A stretch of 9,504 nucleotides of DNA from an uncultured Bacilli bacterium (GCA_944327425.1 CALVHJ010000049.1:1-9504); one strand, 5' to 3'. Positions 1 through 5,717 are shown, counted from the first letter of the stretch. Translations and numbers: made by a program. Notes: generated by a model not told the origin, from the letters alone.

Positions 1-605
1 ATAATTCGCCAATATTTATTAGCAAATACCAAATAATTATTTTCTACATCTCCTCTATAGTAGTATGTTGTTCCTTTACTTGTGGTTTCTTCATAGATTC
101 CTACGGTCTCTTCTCCACACGTTCTTGCTGTTCCGTTATATGTCTTACTTGTACAACTTGTTTTACTAAAATCTGGGGTATCTAAGTTTACTTCGATTGT
201 CCCTAGTATCGTATCTACTTTTTTAGTTGTTGAGGTAACAAAATCTAGATAACATTTTGTTCCCTTTGTTGTAAATGGAGTTATGGTTAAATTCTGAGTA
301 TTCATATCATAGTTTAGTGTTATATTGCTATCTTCTTCTCCATCTACTGTACAATAACTATTTTCTGTTAATTCATAATTACCAGTTGGTATAGTATCAG
401 ATGGTTCCCCATCTACTGTAATTGCTATTATATTTAAATCTGCCAAACTATAATTAATGGTTCCATTTACTAAAGGAATACTCTCAGTTGTTCGATATTT
501 TGCTCTTGTAAAGTTTAGTATTACTGCACTTATGATTGCTACTACCACAATTCCAATTATAATATTCCTTTTTAAATGACTTTGTTTTAATACTTCAAAT
601 TTCAT
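1..605 (-). CDS. Membrane-anchored surface protein, N-terminal part (truncated by window edge)
   Basis: An open frame starts at ATG 603-605 and runs off the left edge after 201 codons, so the C-terminus is missing. The ribosome binding site AGAGG lies 6 nt before the ATG. A short basic N-terminus (K7, K12, R13) is followed by one hydrophobic segment at about residues 14-31, and the rest looks extracellular: rich in Thr, Asn, Asp and Tyr, with cysteines at 85, 118, 151 and 163. This suggests a type II-oriented or uncleaved signal-anchor protein. The last visible stretch (residues 180-201, TTYYYRGDVENNY then FANKYWRI) resembles a repeat or terminal motif I recall from surface proteins of uncultured low-GC Bacillota, but I cannot name a function. 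It is transcribed divergently from the XRE regulator at 784 and has a consensus promoter carrying inverted repeats, so it is probably a regulated surface protein. The reading frame is secure; the function is unknown. Confidence 0.8.
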   Translation of the reverse strand, partial: MKFEVLKQSHLKRNIIIGIVVVAIISAVILNFTRAKYRTTESIPLVNGTINYSLADLNIIAITVDGEPSDTIPTGNYELTENSYCTVDGEEDSNITLNYDMNTQNLTITPFTTKGTKCYLDFVTSTTKKVDTILGTIEVNLDTPDFSKTSCTSKTYNGTARTCGEETVGIYEETTSKGTTYYYRGDVENNYLVFANKYWRI

Positions 606-679
606 AATCAACCTCTTTCTTATGAAGTATAGCTTCATTTAATTTTTTAAAATATTTGACTATATTAATTCTATATAAT

Positions 680-694
680 ATAGCACTTTGCTAT
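680..694. promoter_or_regulatory. Inverted repeat, likely XRE operator (site 1)
   Basis: ATAGCA-CTT-TGCTAT, the same arms and 3-nt spacing as the site at 710-730. The two centres (687 and 720) are 33 bp apart, close to three helical turns, which would put two bound dimers on the same DNA face. It lies just downstream of the predicted start of the surface-protein transcript. The TTGCTA at 688-693 could also be a -35 element for the plus-strand regulator (candidate -10 near 710-717, weak), which would make the regulator autoregulated. Confidence 0.65.
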
Positions 695-707
695 TTTTAT
701 CATTTTA

Positions 708-736
708 ATTATATAGCATATTGCTATATATGTCAA
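708..736 (-). promoter_or_regulatory. Consensus sigma-A promoter of the surface-protein gene
   Basis: On the minus strand TTGACA (731-736) and TATAAT (708-713) are separated by exactly 17 bp, a perfect consensus match. The predicted start is near 701, giving a leader of about 95 nt before the ATG at 605. The spacer is almost wholly the inverted repeat at 710-730, so a protein bound there would block RNA polymerase. Confidence 0.85.
710..730. promoter_or_regulatory. Inverted repeat, likely XRE operator (site 2)
   Basis: A perfect inverted repeat with 9-bp arms, TATATAGCA and TGCTATATA, around a 3-nt centre TAT. It fills the spacer and touches the -10 box of the minus-strand promoter. The core ATAGCA-N3-TGCTAT is the same as at 680-694. 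The adjacent XRE gene at 784 is the obvious candidate binder; that is inference. Confidence 0.7.
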
Positions 737-783
737 TATAACAATTTGTTTTAAATTAAAATGTAAAATATGGAGGTTGAAAT

Positions 784-1032
784 ATGGATGAAGATATAAG
801 ATATGAAAGATTAAAAGGTCTTAGAGAAGATAGAGATTTATTGCAAAAAGATGTTGCTAAAGTCTTGAATGTTACTCAAGTAGCTTATAGTTGCTATGAA
901 ATTGGAAGAAGACAAATTTCGGTTGATGCTTTGATTAAATTAGCTAATTTTTATAATACTAGTGTTGATTATCTTTTGGGTTTGACGGATGAGAGAAAGC
1001 CTTATCCTAAAAGTATTTTAAGTAAAAAATAA
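784..1032 (+). CDS. Small XRE-family helix-turn-helix regulator
   Basis: An 82-residue protein that is little more than one Cro/C1-type HTH domain (PF01381-like, about residues 7-67). The first helix region is RLKGLREDRDLLQKDVAKVL. The recognition region has NVTQVAYSCYEIGRRQIS, and the domain ends in the typical LIKLANFYNTSVDYLLGLTD. It should be a cytoplasmic dimeric DNA-binding repressor. GGAGG sits 7 nt upstream of the ATG, so the start is firm. It is divergent from the surface-protein gene at 605, and the shared 178-bp intergenic region has two copies of ATAGCA-N3-TGCTAT. The simplest reading is a local repressor of its neighbour and perhaps of itself. It could also be a chromosomal relic of a phage or plasmid regulator. 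Family assignment is certain; the target is inferred. Confidence 0.92.
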   Translation: MDEDIRYERLKGLREDRDLLQKDVAKVLNVTQVAYSCYEIGRRQISVDALIKLANFYNTSVDYLLGLTDERKPYPKSILSKK

Positions 1033-1052
1033 ATAGCTGTACTCCGCTATTT
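1031..1052 (+). terminator. Weak hairpin after the XRE gene
   Basis: AAATAGC and GCTATTT can form a 7-bp stem around an 8-nt loop, immediately overlapping the stop codon at 1030-1032. There is no clean U-tract after it, so termination is doubtful. The arms share ATAGC/GCTAT with the upstream operators but with a much wider gap. Confidence 0.35.
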
Positions 1053-1058
1053 AACTTC

Positions 1059-1087
1059 TTGATAAAATATTAAAAATATCATATAAT
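1059..1087 (+). promoter_or_regulatory. Strong promoter of a candidate small RNA
   Basis: TTGATA (1059-1064), a 17-bp spacer and TATAAT (1082-1087). The predicted start is near 1094. No coding gene of any size follows on this strand for the rest of the intergenic region, so the product is probably a short RNA. Confidence 0.7.
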
Positions 1088-1093
1088 ATACAT

Positions 1094-1158
1094 GTAAGTG
1101 TTATCTAGTTTGGATAGCACCTGCACTTTTGGGTGAGGTGCTACTTAGCGTCTTTTTT
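1094..1158 (+). ncRNA. Candidate small antisense RNA (type I antitoxin-like)
   Basis: A transcript from the promoter at 1059-1087 would start near 1094 and meet a strong hairpin (TAGCACCT 1115-1122 with AGGTGCTA 1136-1143, whose loop can add three pairs). A run of six U at 1153-1158 follows, 9 nt after the stem. The RNA would be about 65 nt and fully complementary to the 3' end of the small ORF at 1145-1210 and its downstream region. A second, mutually exclusive 8-bp stem is possible: GTGTTATC (1098-1105) with GATAGCAC (1113-1120). The arrangement is like convergent antisense RNAs such as RatA, SR4 or the RNA II of par. No homology to these is claimed. Promoter and hairpin are visible; the RNA itself is inferred. 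Confidence 0.5.
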
Positions 1159-1210
1159 CATTGCTATCTTTAGAGATGAGCATGATTATTATAATAAGCA
1201 ATAAAGTCAT
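1145..1210 (-). CDS. Tiny hydrophobic peptide, candidate type I toxin
   Basis: A 21-codon ORF starting at ATG 1208-1210. Residues 3-12 (LLLIIIIMLI) are wholly hydrophobic, followed by a short charged tail SKDSNEKRR. This layout is typical of type I toxin peptides that insert in the inner face of the membrane, but the residues do not match Fst, TxpA or Ldr motifs that I know. An in-frame ATG five codons upstream (1223-1225) would add MQKSY; AGGA just before it is a plausible ribosome binding site, while the shorter form has only AAGAG. Its own minus-strand promoter lies at 1324-1352, giving a long structured leader of about 100 nt. A strong convergent promoter makes RNA across its 3' end. The ORF is very short, so it could be chance; the surrounding promoters are the main support. 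Confidence 0.42.
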   Translation of the reverse strand: MTLLLIIIIMLISKDSNEKRR

Positions 1211-1260
1211 ATAACTCTTTTGCATCCCATCCTACTTTCGTAAAAATCCCCTGAACACTC

Positions 1261-1276
1261 AGTAGTTTAAACTACT
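1261..1276. repeat. 16-bp perfect palindrome in the leader of the candidate toxin mRNA
   Basis: AGTAGTTTAAACTACT reads the same on both strands. In RNA it could fold into a 6-bp stem with a UUAA loop, in the leader between the promoter at 1324-1352 and the ORF at 1210. It may also be a protein-binding site. Confidence 0.55.
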
Positions 1277-1323
1277 AATAAAAAAGAAAGCAGGCACTTA
1301 CCAATACCGAATAACAGCTATAT

Positions 1324-1352
1324 ATTATGAAAGATAATGCATGAAAAAGCAA
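1324..1352 (-). promoter_or_regulatory. Promoter of the candidate toxin mRNA
   Basis: On the minus strand TTGCTT (1347-1352), a 17-bp spacer and CATAAT (1324-1329), predicted start near 1317. Two mismatches make it moderate. Transcription would run left through the palindrome at 1261-1276 and the small ORF at 1210-1145. Confidence 0.45.
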
Positions 1353-1381
1353 GAAAAACAGTTCGACAAAAAATGACAAAA

Positions 1382-1403
1382 GCAAGAGTTTATTTTCTCT
1401 TGC
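1382..1403 (-). terminator. Intrinsic terminator of the DUF975/PF06541 gene
   Basis: On the minus strand GCAAGAG (1397-1403) pairs with CTCTTGC (1382-1388) around an 8-nt loop, then TTTTGTCATTTTTT. The upstream arm includes the last coding codons and the loop includes the stop codon of the gene at 1390. Confidence 0.75.
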
Positions 1404-2967
1404 TGTTTATATAATCTTCTAATTTTGATTCGGTTATTTCGTTTGTTACTCCTTCACCTGTATTTGGATTATCACTGGAAATGTAAAAGTCAAAAGCCAT
1501 TAAAGATACAAGGATAATACATAATACTATCTTTATTTTTTTATTTATACGTTCTAAGAAGTTAGCTATAAGTGGAGCTAACATGTAAGTTACAATAATA
1601 CCACCTATAGCAAATACTAATAATCCTTCTAGACATACTCTACCATTAATGTTTAAGAAATATCCATCATAATTCCACCATGACATATTATGCACTATTT
1701 CTAAATAAACACTAGTTCCATATTCAATTAAGCCACTTACCAACATAGCAAAGATAAAATAAATAAAAGGATTCTTACGGAATGGTTTTAATAGTACTAA
1801 CATGGCTATAGCTCCTGCTCCATATATAGGTAACCATGGTCCATGTAGTGTGCCCCTTTTTACAAATTCACCTCGTTCAAATAAAAGAAGTAATACTTCC
1901 CAAAAATAACCAATGAAGGCTATAATAAAGAAGATTAAAATAATATCAGTAACTGAATATTTTCTATTATAATTAATTTTAAACCATTTTTGATGTTTAG
2001 CTTCTTTTAACATGTATTCATAGATAGGATATTCTTCTAATAATATATCTCCTTCTAAGTTAGAATCTTTTAATAATTCTATTTTATCTATTCCTTTGGT
2101 CTTAGATATTTCTCTTATATACATGTAAGCTTCAGCTTTAGTGCTTTCTATATAAGGATTTGTAAATACTAAGTTAGAAATATTAAAAGTTAAGAAGCCT
2201 AAGATATAATATAAAATAAATGATAGATCTAATTTAAACATTTCCCATTTATAACCATTCATCATGTCTTTAGATAATTTTAAAACATCTTTGGTTTTCA
2301 TATTAGGGTTTTCAGCGATTATATATGGTACTAAATAATAAGAATAGTATTTAATAAAACCACCAACAATAGTAAATCCCCATAAAACAGTATAAAGATT
2401 TTTTAAAAACATTGTATAGGCAGTAGATGTAGTTTTATTAAGACGGTATGGTAATATTAGTTTATTAGCTTTAGTCTTAGTATATCTTCTGTTTTCTAAA
2501 AAAAACCTCGATTTACCCACTTCTAATACTTTACTTACAAAGATCCAATAAAATAAAGATATGACAGCACCAATAATAATTATAATACTTGCCCAAATAC
2601 GATCTTTAAATAAAGCTTGATTAATAGCATTTAAAACACCGAATAAATATGATCCTGATTTTGATACATTATTAACCAAAGAACTTAATACACCTCTAGT
2701 TGCACTTGCTAAAAATGCTGGTTCTTCCCTTTCTTCTTCATTATTTAACCCACTTATAAAAGAATTAACAATATCCGAATTACTCTTACCTTCAATATTA
2801 TTTATAGTTTTTATATTATCACGATAATCAAAATCTAGTTGTTTATTTACACTGATAACTGTTCCACCTACTAAAATAGTATAAATAAAACAAATGATTA
2901 TACACGATTTCCAATTTCGGTAAAAAGCACTTTTGGCTTTTTTCTTAATTATACTACGGCTAAACAT
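1390..2967 (-). CDS. Multi-pass membrane protein: DUF975 domain fused to an ABC_trans_CmpB (PF06541) domain
   Basis: A 525-residue integral membrane protein. Residues 1-290 look like DUF975: a short basic N-terminus, a first membrane helix near 21-40, an extracytoplasmic-looking loop 41-120, then helices near 126-146, 190-212 and 244-266. The family-like stretch SYYLVPYIIAENP (209-221) is followed by LKLSKDMMNGYKWEMF (229-244) and FTNPYIESTKAEAYMYIRE. Residues 340-500 look like the putative ABC-transporter type IV family PF06541: FIGYFWEVLL (351-360), RGTLHGPWLPIYGAGA (371-386), LIEYGTSVYLE (413-423), WWNYDGYFLNINGRVCLEGLL (430-450) and a last helix near 478-495. The role of either domain is not established; PF06541's name reflects occasional linkage to ABC transporters and no ATPase gene is nearby. 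Single gene with its own promoter (2991-3019) and terminator. Domain recognition is by memory of the motifs. Confidence 0.85.
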   Translation of the reverse strand: MFSRSIIKKKAKSAFYRNWKSCIIICFIYTILVGGTVISVNKQLDFDYRDNIKTINNIEGKSNSDIVNSFISGLNNEEEREEPAFLASATRGVLSSLVNNVSKSGSYLFGVLNAINQALFKDRIWASIIIIIGAVISLFYWIFVSKVLEVGKSRFFLENRRYTKTKANKLILPYRLNKTTSTAYTMFLKNLYTVLWGFTIVGGFIKYYSYYLVPYIIAENPNMKTKDVLKLSKDMMNGYKWEMFKLDLSFILYYILGFLTFNISNLVFTNPYIESTKAEAYMYIREISKTKGIDKIELLKDSNLEGDILLEEYPIYEYMLKEAKHQKWFKINYNRKYSVTDIILIFFIIAFIGYFWEVLLLLFERGEFVKRGTLHGPWLPIYGAGAIAMLVLLKPFRKNPFIYFIFAMLVSGLIEYGTSVYLEIVHNMSWWNYDGYFLNINGRVCLEGLLVFAIGGIIVTYMLAPLIANFLERINKKIKIVLCIILVSLMAFDFYISSDNPNTGEGVTNEITESKLEDYINSKRK

Positions 2968-2990
2968 ATTACTACCCCAATCACAAAACT

Positions 2991-3019
2991 ATTGTAGCAT
3001 ATTTTTGTTATTTCTTCAA
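2991..3019 (-). promoter_or_regulatory. Promoter of the DUF975/PF06541 gene
   Basis: On the minus strand TTGAAG (3014-3019), 17-bp spacer, TACAAT (2991-2996). The predicted start near 2984 leaves a short leader holding GGGGTAG before the ATG at 2967. It separates this gene from the DUF4097 unit upstream. Confidence 0.7.
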
Positions 3020-3041
3020 TTATCCCAGTATTACAATTTTG

Positions 3042-3908
3042 TTATCTTGCAGTAATATCACCACTTGTGGTTGTTATAGTTAGAGTTGGATTATTATTAG
3101 TATTAGAAATATCAATATCACCACTTTTAGTACTAGCATTAATAAATATATCTTTTTCTAATCCTATATCTATATTACCACTGGTGGCAGATAAACTCGA
3201 ATCTTCATTAATACTAAACTTATTAATTTTGATATCGCCACTAGTTGCAACATAATTGATTTTGTTAGTTAAATTATTAACTTTAATATTACCACTTTTA
3301 GTACTACCAGTTAAATTTTCAATATTTTTAATATCTATATCACCACTGGTTGATGATATTTCTAAAGATGTAGCCGAAGTTATTTCAATGTTGCCACTTG
3401 TTGATTTTAAGAAACCACTATTAATAGAATTTAATAAAATATCACCACTAGTAGTTTTAATATTTCCGGTATTTATTAAAACTTCTGAGGATAGAGATCC
3501 TGAGGTTGATTCGTGATTATATTCTAATTCATAATTATTAGGAACATAAATAGTGATTACTTCTTTATAAAGACATAAGCCAATACAAATAATTGATCCA
3601 TCTTGATAAATTTTAAGTTTATCATTTTGTTCTTCCACTTTTATTTTATCTTGATTTTTCTTACTACCAGTAATTTGAATCGTAATATTATCTATATCAC
3701 TTTCTTTAATTTTTACATCATAACTACTTACATCAACAGCTATTTTTTCTATTTTTCTAAAACTATTTTCATATAGTACAGCGGTTTTTTCTAAAAATGA
3801 AAAGTTTCCTTTTTGGCTTATGCCAAAAATTATTAAGCTAATTAAAGCAATAATTATTACTAATATTATAATTATACTAGCTATTATCCATTTTTTATTT
3901 TTCTTCAT
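3042..3908 (-). CDS. DUF4097 family beta-strand repeat protein, membrane-anchored
   Basis: A 288-residue protein with a basic N-terminus (KKNKK) and one membrane segment at about residues 8-30, then an extracytoplasmic domain. From residue 134 to the end it carries nine copies of a TSG[DN]I-type motif (TSG or TKSG at about 135, 153, 170, 187, 203, 222, 242, 260 and 281) spaced 17-20 residues apart, the hallmark of DUF4097 (putative adhesin), which is expected to fold as a right-handed beta-helix. The ligand is unknown. GGAGGAG precedes the ATG at the right distance and lies inside the end of the upstream XRE gene, which overlaps it by 14 bp, so the two are translationally coupled. Such XRE plus DUF4097 pairs are common in Bacillota and are thought to respond to the cell envelope, but the signal is not shown here. 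Confidence 0.9.
   Translation of the reverse strand: MKKNKKWIIASIIIILVIIIALISLIIFGISQKGNFSFLEKTAVLYENSFRKIEKIAVDVSSYDVKIKESDIDNITIQITGSKKNQDKIKVEEQNDKLKIYQDGSIICIGLCLYKEVITIYVPNNYELEYNHESTSGSLSSEVLINTGNIKTTSGDILLNSINSGFLKSTSGNIEITSATSLEISSTSGDIDIKNIENLTGSTKSGNIKVNNLTNKINYVATSGDIKINKFSINEDSSLSATSGNIDIGLEKDIFINASTKSGDIDISNTNNNPTLTITTTSGDITAR
3045..3512 (-). repeat. Nine-copy protein-level repeat in the DUF4097 gene
   Basis: The nine TSG[DN]I motifs are mirrored in DNA as recurring ATATCACCACT-like words on the plus strand, diverged enough to be old repeats rather than recent duplications. They also create long open frames on the opposite strand (3067-3516), which are shadows. Confidence 0.8.
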
Positions 3909-4497
3909 TATTTTCTCCTCCTAAAATTCTAATTAATTTTATTACTTGCATAATTAGTATGCCAATAATAAATATAATCCAAGAAAAAGCCCAAGCATCC
4001 CAAATAAAACTTATAAGAAAATAGACAATTATTGTTAATAAAAAGATAATTTTATTGATTATTTTGCCTTTTTTATTATCTTTGGTTTCTTTAGGGGTTG
4101 AGGAAAAATAATAGATTAATAATACTCCTATTAAAGTTATACCAAACATGATAATGGCTCCTATTATTCCCTCACTTGCTTCTATTTCATCAAGTAACAT
4201 AGTTATAATAATCATAACTGCAAAAATAATTAAACATAAAGATAAAGTTAAGGCTTTATTTTTCTTTTTTTCTTTAGATAGCTTTCTTTCATAAACAATA
4301 TCTTTCCCTTTTAAAAATTCATCAGTTGATATTTCAAAAAAGTTACATAAAGGAACTATTTTATCAATATCAGGGTTTGATTCACCTGTTTCCCACTTAC
4401 TAATTGTTTGCCTAGAAACATTTAGTATGCTAGCTAAATCTTCTTGACTCATATCTTTCTTTTTTCTTAAATTATAGATTTTTTCACCTATATTCAT
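3895..4497 (-). CDS. XRE-family regulator with C-terminal membrane domain
   Basis: From the chosen start the protein has 200 residues. An HTH domain fills the first 55-60 (KIYNLRKKKDMSQEDLASIL, then NVSRQTISKWETGESNPDIDKIVPLCNFFEIS, a near-canonical XRE sequence). A lysine-rich linker follows, then four hydrophobic segments starting with LTLSLCLIIFAVMIIITML and ending near ISFIWDAWAFSWIIFIIG. It should bind DNA while anchored in the membrane. The open frame extends to a GTG at 4504-4506, but GAGGTG containing that GTG is the ribosome binding site for the ATG at 4495-4497, 8 nt away, so I start there. It overlaps the DUF4097 gene by 14 bp, making a two-gene operon in which the regulator probably controls its own expression and that of its envelope partner. 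No clear promoter is visible; TAAAAT near 4519 is a weak -10 candidate. Confidence 0.9.
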   Translation of the reverse strand: MNIGEKIYNLRKKKDMSQEDLASILNVSRQTISKWETGESNPDIDKIVPLCNFFEISTDEFLKGKDIVYERKLSKEKKKNKALTLSLCLIIFAVMIIITMLLDEIEASEGIIGAIIMFGITLIGVLLIYYFSSTPKETKDNKKGKIINKIIFLLTIIVYFLISFIWDAWAFSWIIFIIGILIMQVIKLIRILGGENNEEK

Positions 4498-4533
4498 TTC
4501 TCTCACCTCGAAAACAATTTTAGCAAAAAATTT

Positions 4534-4557
4534 GGTTGCACTCTACCAACTAAAGCT
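4534..4557 (-). pseudogene. tRNA-like fragment, possible tRNA-Gly relic
   Basis: Read on the minus strand, AGCTTTAGTTGGTAGAG followed by TGCAACC closely resembles the D-arm and the start of the anticodon arm of bacterial elongator tRNAs, particularly tRNA-Gly(GCC) (AGCTCAGTTGGTAGAGCGCAACC). One inserted T and two C-to-T changes separate them. The following TTGCTAAAATTG loosely recalls TTGCCAAGGTTG of the same tRNA. No acceptor stem or T-arm can be formed, so it is not functional. It may be chance, but it sits next to another gene remnant. Confidence 0.3.
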
Positions 4558-4578
4558 GGAAGTTTAAGCAACTATAGT

Positions 4579-4767
4579 TTACATTGCTAGTAATATGACT
4601 GAAGTTATGCCTAATATCATAGCAAGTACTTTTTTTATATTTAATTTATCAGTTTTAAAAAGAGCTGATAATATAATTAACATGTTGCATTTATTTTTAT
4701 TTTTTTCTTTTATATCTGAATCATTAATATAAAAAGTTTGATCATAATCACTTGCTAATAACTTCAT
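4579..4767 (-). pseudogene. Remnant joining a HAD phosphatase N-terminus to an EamA-like transporter C-terminus
   Basis: A 62-codon frame made of two unrelated pieces. Residues 1-20 (MKLLASDYDQTFYINDSDIK) are the start of a Cof-type HAD hydrolase: the DxDxT/V motif region is present as DYDQTF, with both aspartates. After a lysine/asparagine-rich junction (about 21-27), residues 29-62 look like the last helices of an EamA/DMT transporter, ending KLNIKKVLAMILGITSVILL. The HAD fragment keeps a ribosome binding site (AGAAGGGAAG) and an extended -10 promoter (4799-4804), so the junction most likely arose by an internal deletion between two neighbouring genes. Neither piece can have its original activity. 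A functional small membrane protein is possible but less likely. Confidence 0.6.
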
Positions 4768-4798
4768 GTACTTCTTCCCTTCTAAGAGTTACATGCAT

Positions 4799-4807
4799 AT
4801 TGTATCA
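4799..4807 (-). promoter_or_regulatory. Extended -10 promoter upstream of the HAD remnant
   Basis: On the minus strand TGATACAAT (TGN plus TACAAT) at 4799-4807; the hexamer 17 bp upstream (TTTTTA) is a poor -35. The leader to the ATG at 4767 is about 25 nt and holds AGAAGGGAAG. It may still be active in front of the remnant. Confidence 0.45.
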
Positions 4808-4833
4808 TAAAATTAAAAGTTTAAAAATATTAT

Positions 4834-4861
4834 GAAAAAAAATTAGATGTTTTTCTCTAAT
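4834..4861 (-). terminator. Intrinsic terminator, minus strand
   Basis: On the minus strand ATTAGA (4856-4861) and TCTAAT (4842-4847) enclose an 8-nt loop and are followed at once by a run of eight T. The stem is AT-rich and short. It would end transcripts coming from the gene at 4917-5699, before the promoter at 4799. Confidence 0.55.
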
Positions 4862-4889
4862 CATTGTTTATATTTTTTTATATAGAAGA

Positions 4890-4915
4890 GGTGCTATTAA
4901 TTACTTAATAACACC
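4890..4915. terminator. Long hairpin at the end of the unknown gene
   Basis: An 11-bp stem (GGTGTTATTAA with TTAATAGCACC, one G.U) with a GTAA loop on the minus strand, directly after the stop codon at 4917-4919. On the minus strand it is followed by TCTTCTATAT, a poor U-tract; on the plus strand it is followed by TCTCTTTTTT. It may protect mRNA 3' ends or act together with the next terminator. Confidence 0.55.
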
Positions 4916-4916
4916 A

Positions 4917-5699
4917 TTATCTCTTTTTTCTAAGAATTAGCTCTCTTTTTAACCAAAGATATTCTTTCTTTACTTCTGATTTATCAAACCATTCTTTGCA
5001 TAACCCTGCTATTTCAGGATAATCTACACAAGTGGCATTTTCTCCTTGGAAAACAGAATTTAACTCTATTTCTAACTCATATAAAAGTATTCTTAAATCT
5101 TTAAGTACATCCTTTTTGGATATATGTTGTCTTAATAATTTACCATAACATCTTACATTGTCTATCCATGCTAATAAAGGAAAATTCTCATATTCTTCTT
5201 TTTCAAAAGTAATTTCTTCAATTGGAATTTCATATTCGCTTAATATTAATATTGATTTATTTTCTATTAATTTTTTTAGTTCATTTTTTGTAAACGGCTT
5301 ATCTGTTATTTTTACATCTTGAGTAGCAATAATTTTAAAATGCACTTGAAACAATTGGGACCAATAATCAAAAGTTTTACCTTGTCCCTCAGTTTTTATG
5401 CCCTGAAAGGTCATCGTTGTAGCAATATTAGCACTACAAACATAATTCTTCTTATACTTTTCAGAAAGCATTTTTAAATAGTCATCTTCATCAAATGATA
5501 TATTATAAATTTTATTTAGTAAAATATATAACTCTTGATCAGATAATAAATTAAAATCAGCATCCATTACTTCTTTAATATCAGATATAATCGTTTTTAA
5601 ATACAATTTAAACTTCTGAGCATTTTCTTTATTGCTGTCACGATAAATATTTTCAAAGGTTTTTTCTTGTAAACTAATATCAATTCTTTCTAAATCCAT
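4917..5699 (-). CDS. Unrecognised soluble protein, 260 residues
   Basis: I do not recognise this family. The open frame reaches back to 5777, but the first 26 codons are the antisense of nothing meaningful: they read through the end of tRNA-Leu and its terminator. The ATG at 5697-5699, with GGAGAGG 6 nt upstream, is the real start. The protein is acidic and charged, with no signal peptide or membrane helix. It begins MDLERIDISLQEKTF. Predicted-looking helices occupy about residues 15-75, followed by a mixed region containing CSANIATTMTFQGIKTEGQGKTFDYW. A lysine/glutamate-rich helical part fills the C-terminal 90 residues (DVLKDLRILLYELEIELNS), ending RKKR. No catalytic motif stands out. It has no clear promoter of its own and follows the tRNA-Leu terminator by about 20 nt, so it may be expressed by read-through from the tRNA promoter. 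Confidence 0.75.
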   Translation of the reverse strand: MDLERIDISLQEKTFENIYRDSNKENAQKFKLYLKTIISDIKEVMDADFNLLSDQELYILLNKIYNISFDEDDYLKMLSEKYKKNYVCSANIATTMTFQGIKTEGQGKTFDYWSQLFQVHFKIIATQDVKITDKPFTKNELKKLIENKSILILSEYEIPIEEITFEKEEYENFPLLAWIDNVRCYGKLLRQHISKKDVLKDLRILLYELEIELNSVFQGENATCVDYPEIAGLCKEWFDKSEVKKEYLWLKRELILRKKR

Positions 5700-5717
5700 A
5701 TTTTTTCCTCTCCTAAC

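Noticed and set aside
1174..1212. Plus-strand 12-codon peptide MSMIIIISNKVI
   Set aside because: It lies beyond the U-run ending the plus-strand RNA, has a poor ribosome binding site, and its hydrophobicity is explained by complementarity to the minus-strand peptide.
1187..1276. Alternative minus-strand frame through the candidate toxin region ending ...YYNNHAHL
   Set aside because: It has a protein-like composition but no ATG, GTG or TTG start with a ribosome binding site; the overlapping hydrophobic ORF fits the promoter context better.
3045..3512. CRISPR-like array, suggested by regularly recurring ATATCACCACT words
   Set aside because: The spacing is that of coding repeats (51-60 bp), the units are diverged and in frame, and they translate to the DUF4097 motif.
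3067..3516. Two plus-strand open frames rich in SPLV repeats
   Set aside because: They are mirror images of the TSG[DN]I repeats of the DUF4097 gene and have no ribosome binding sites.
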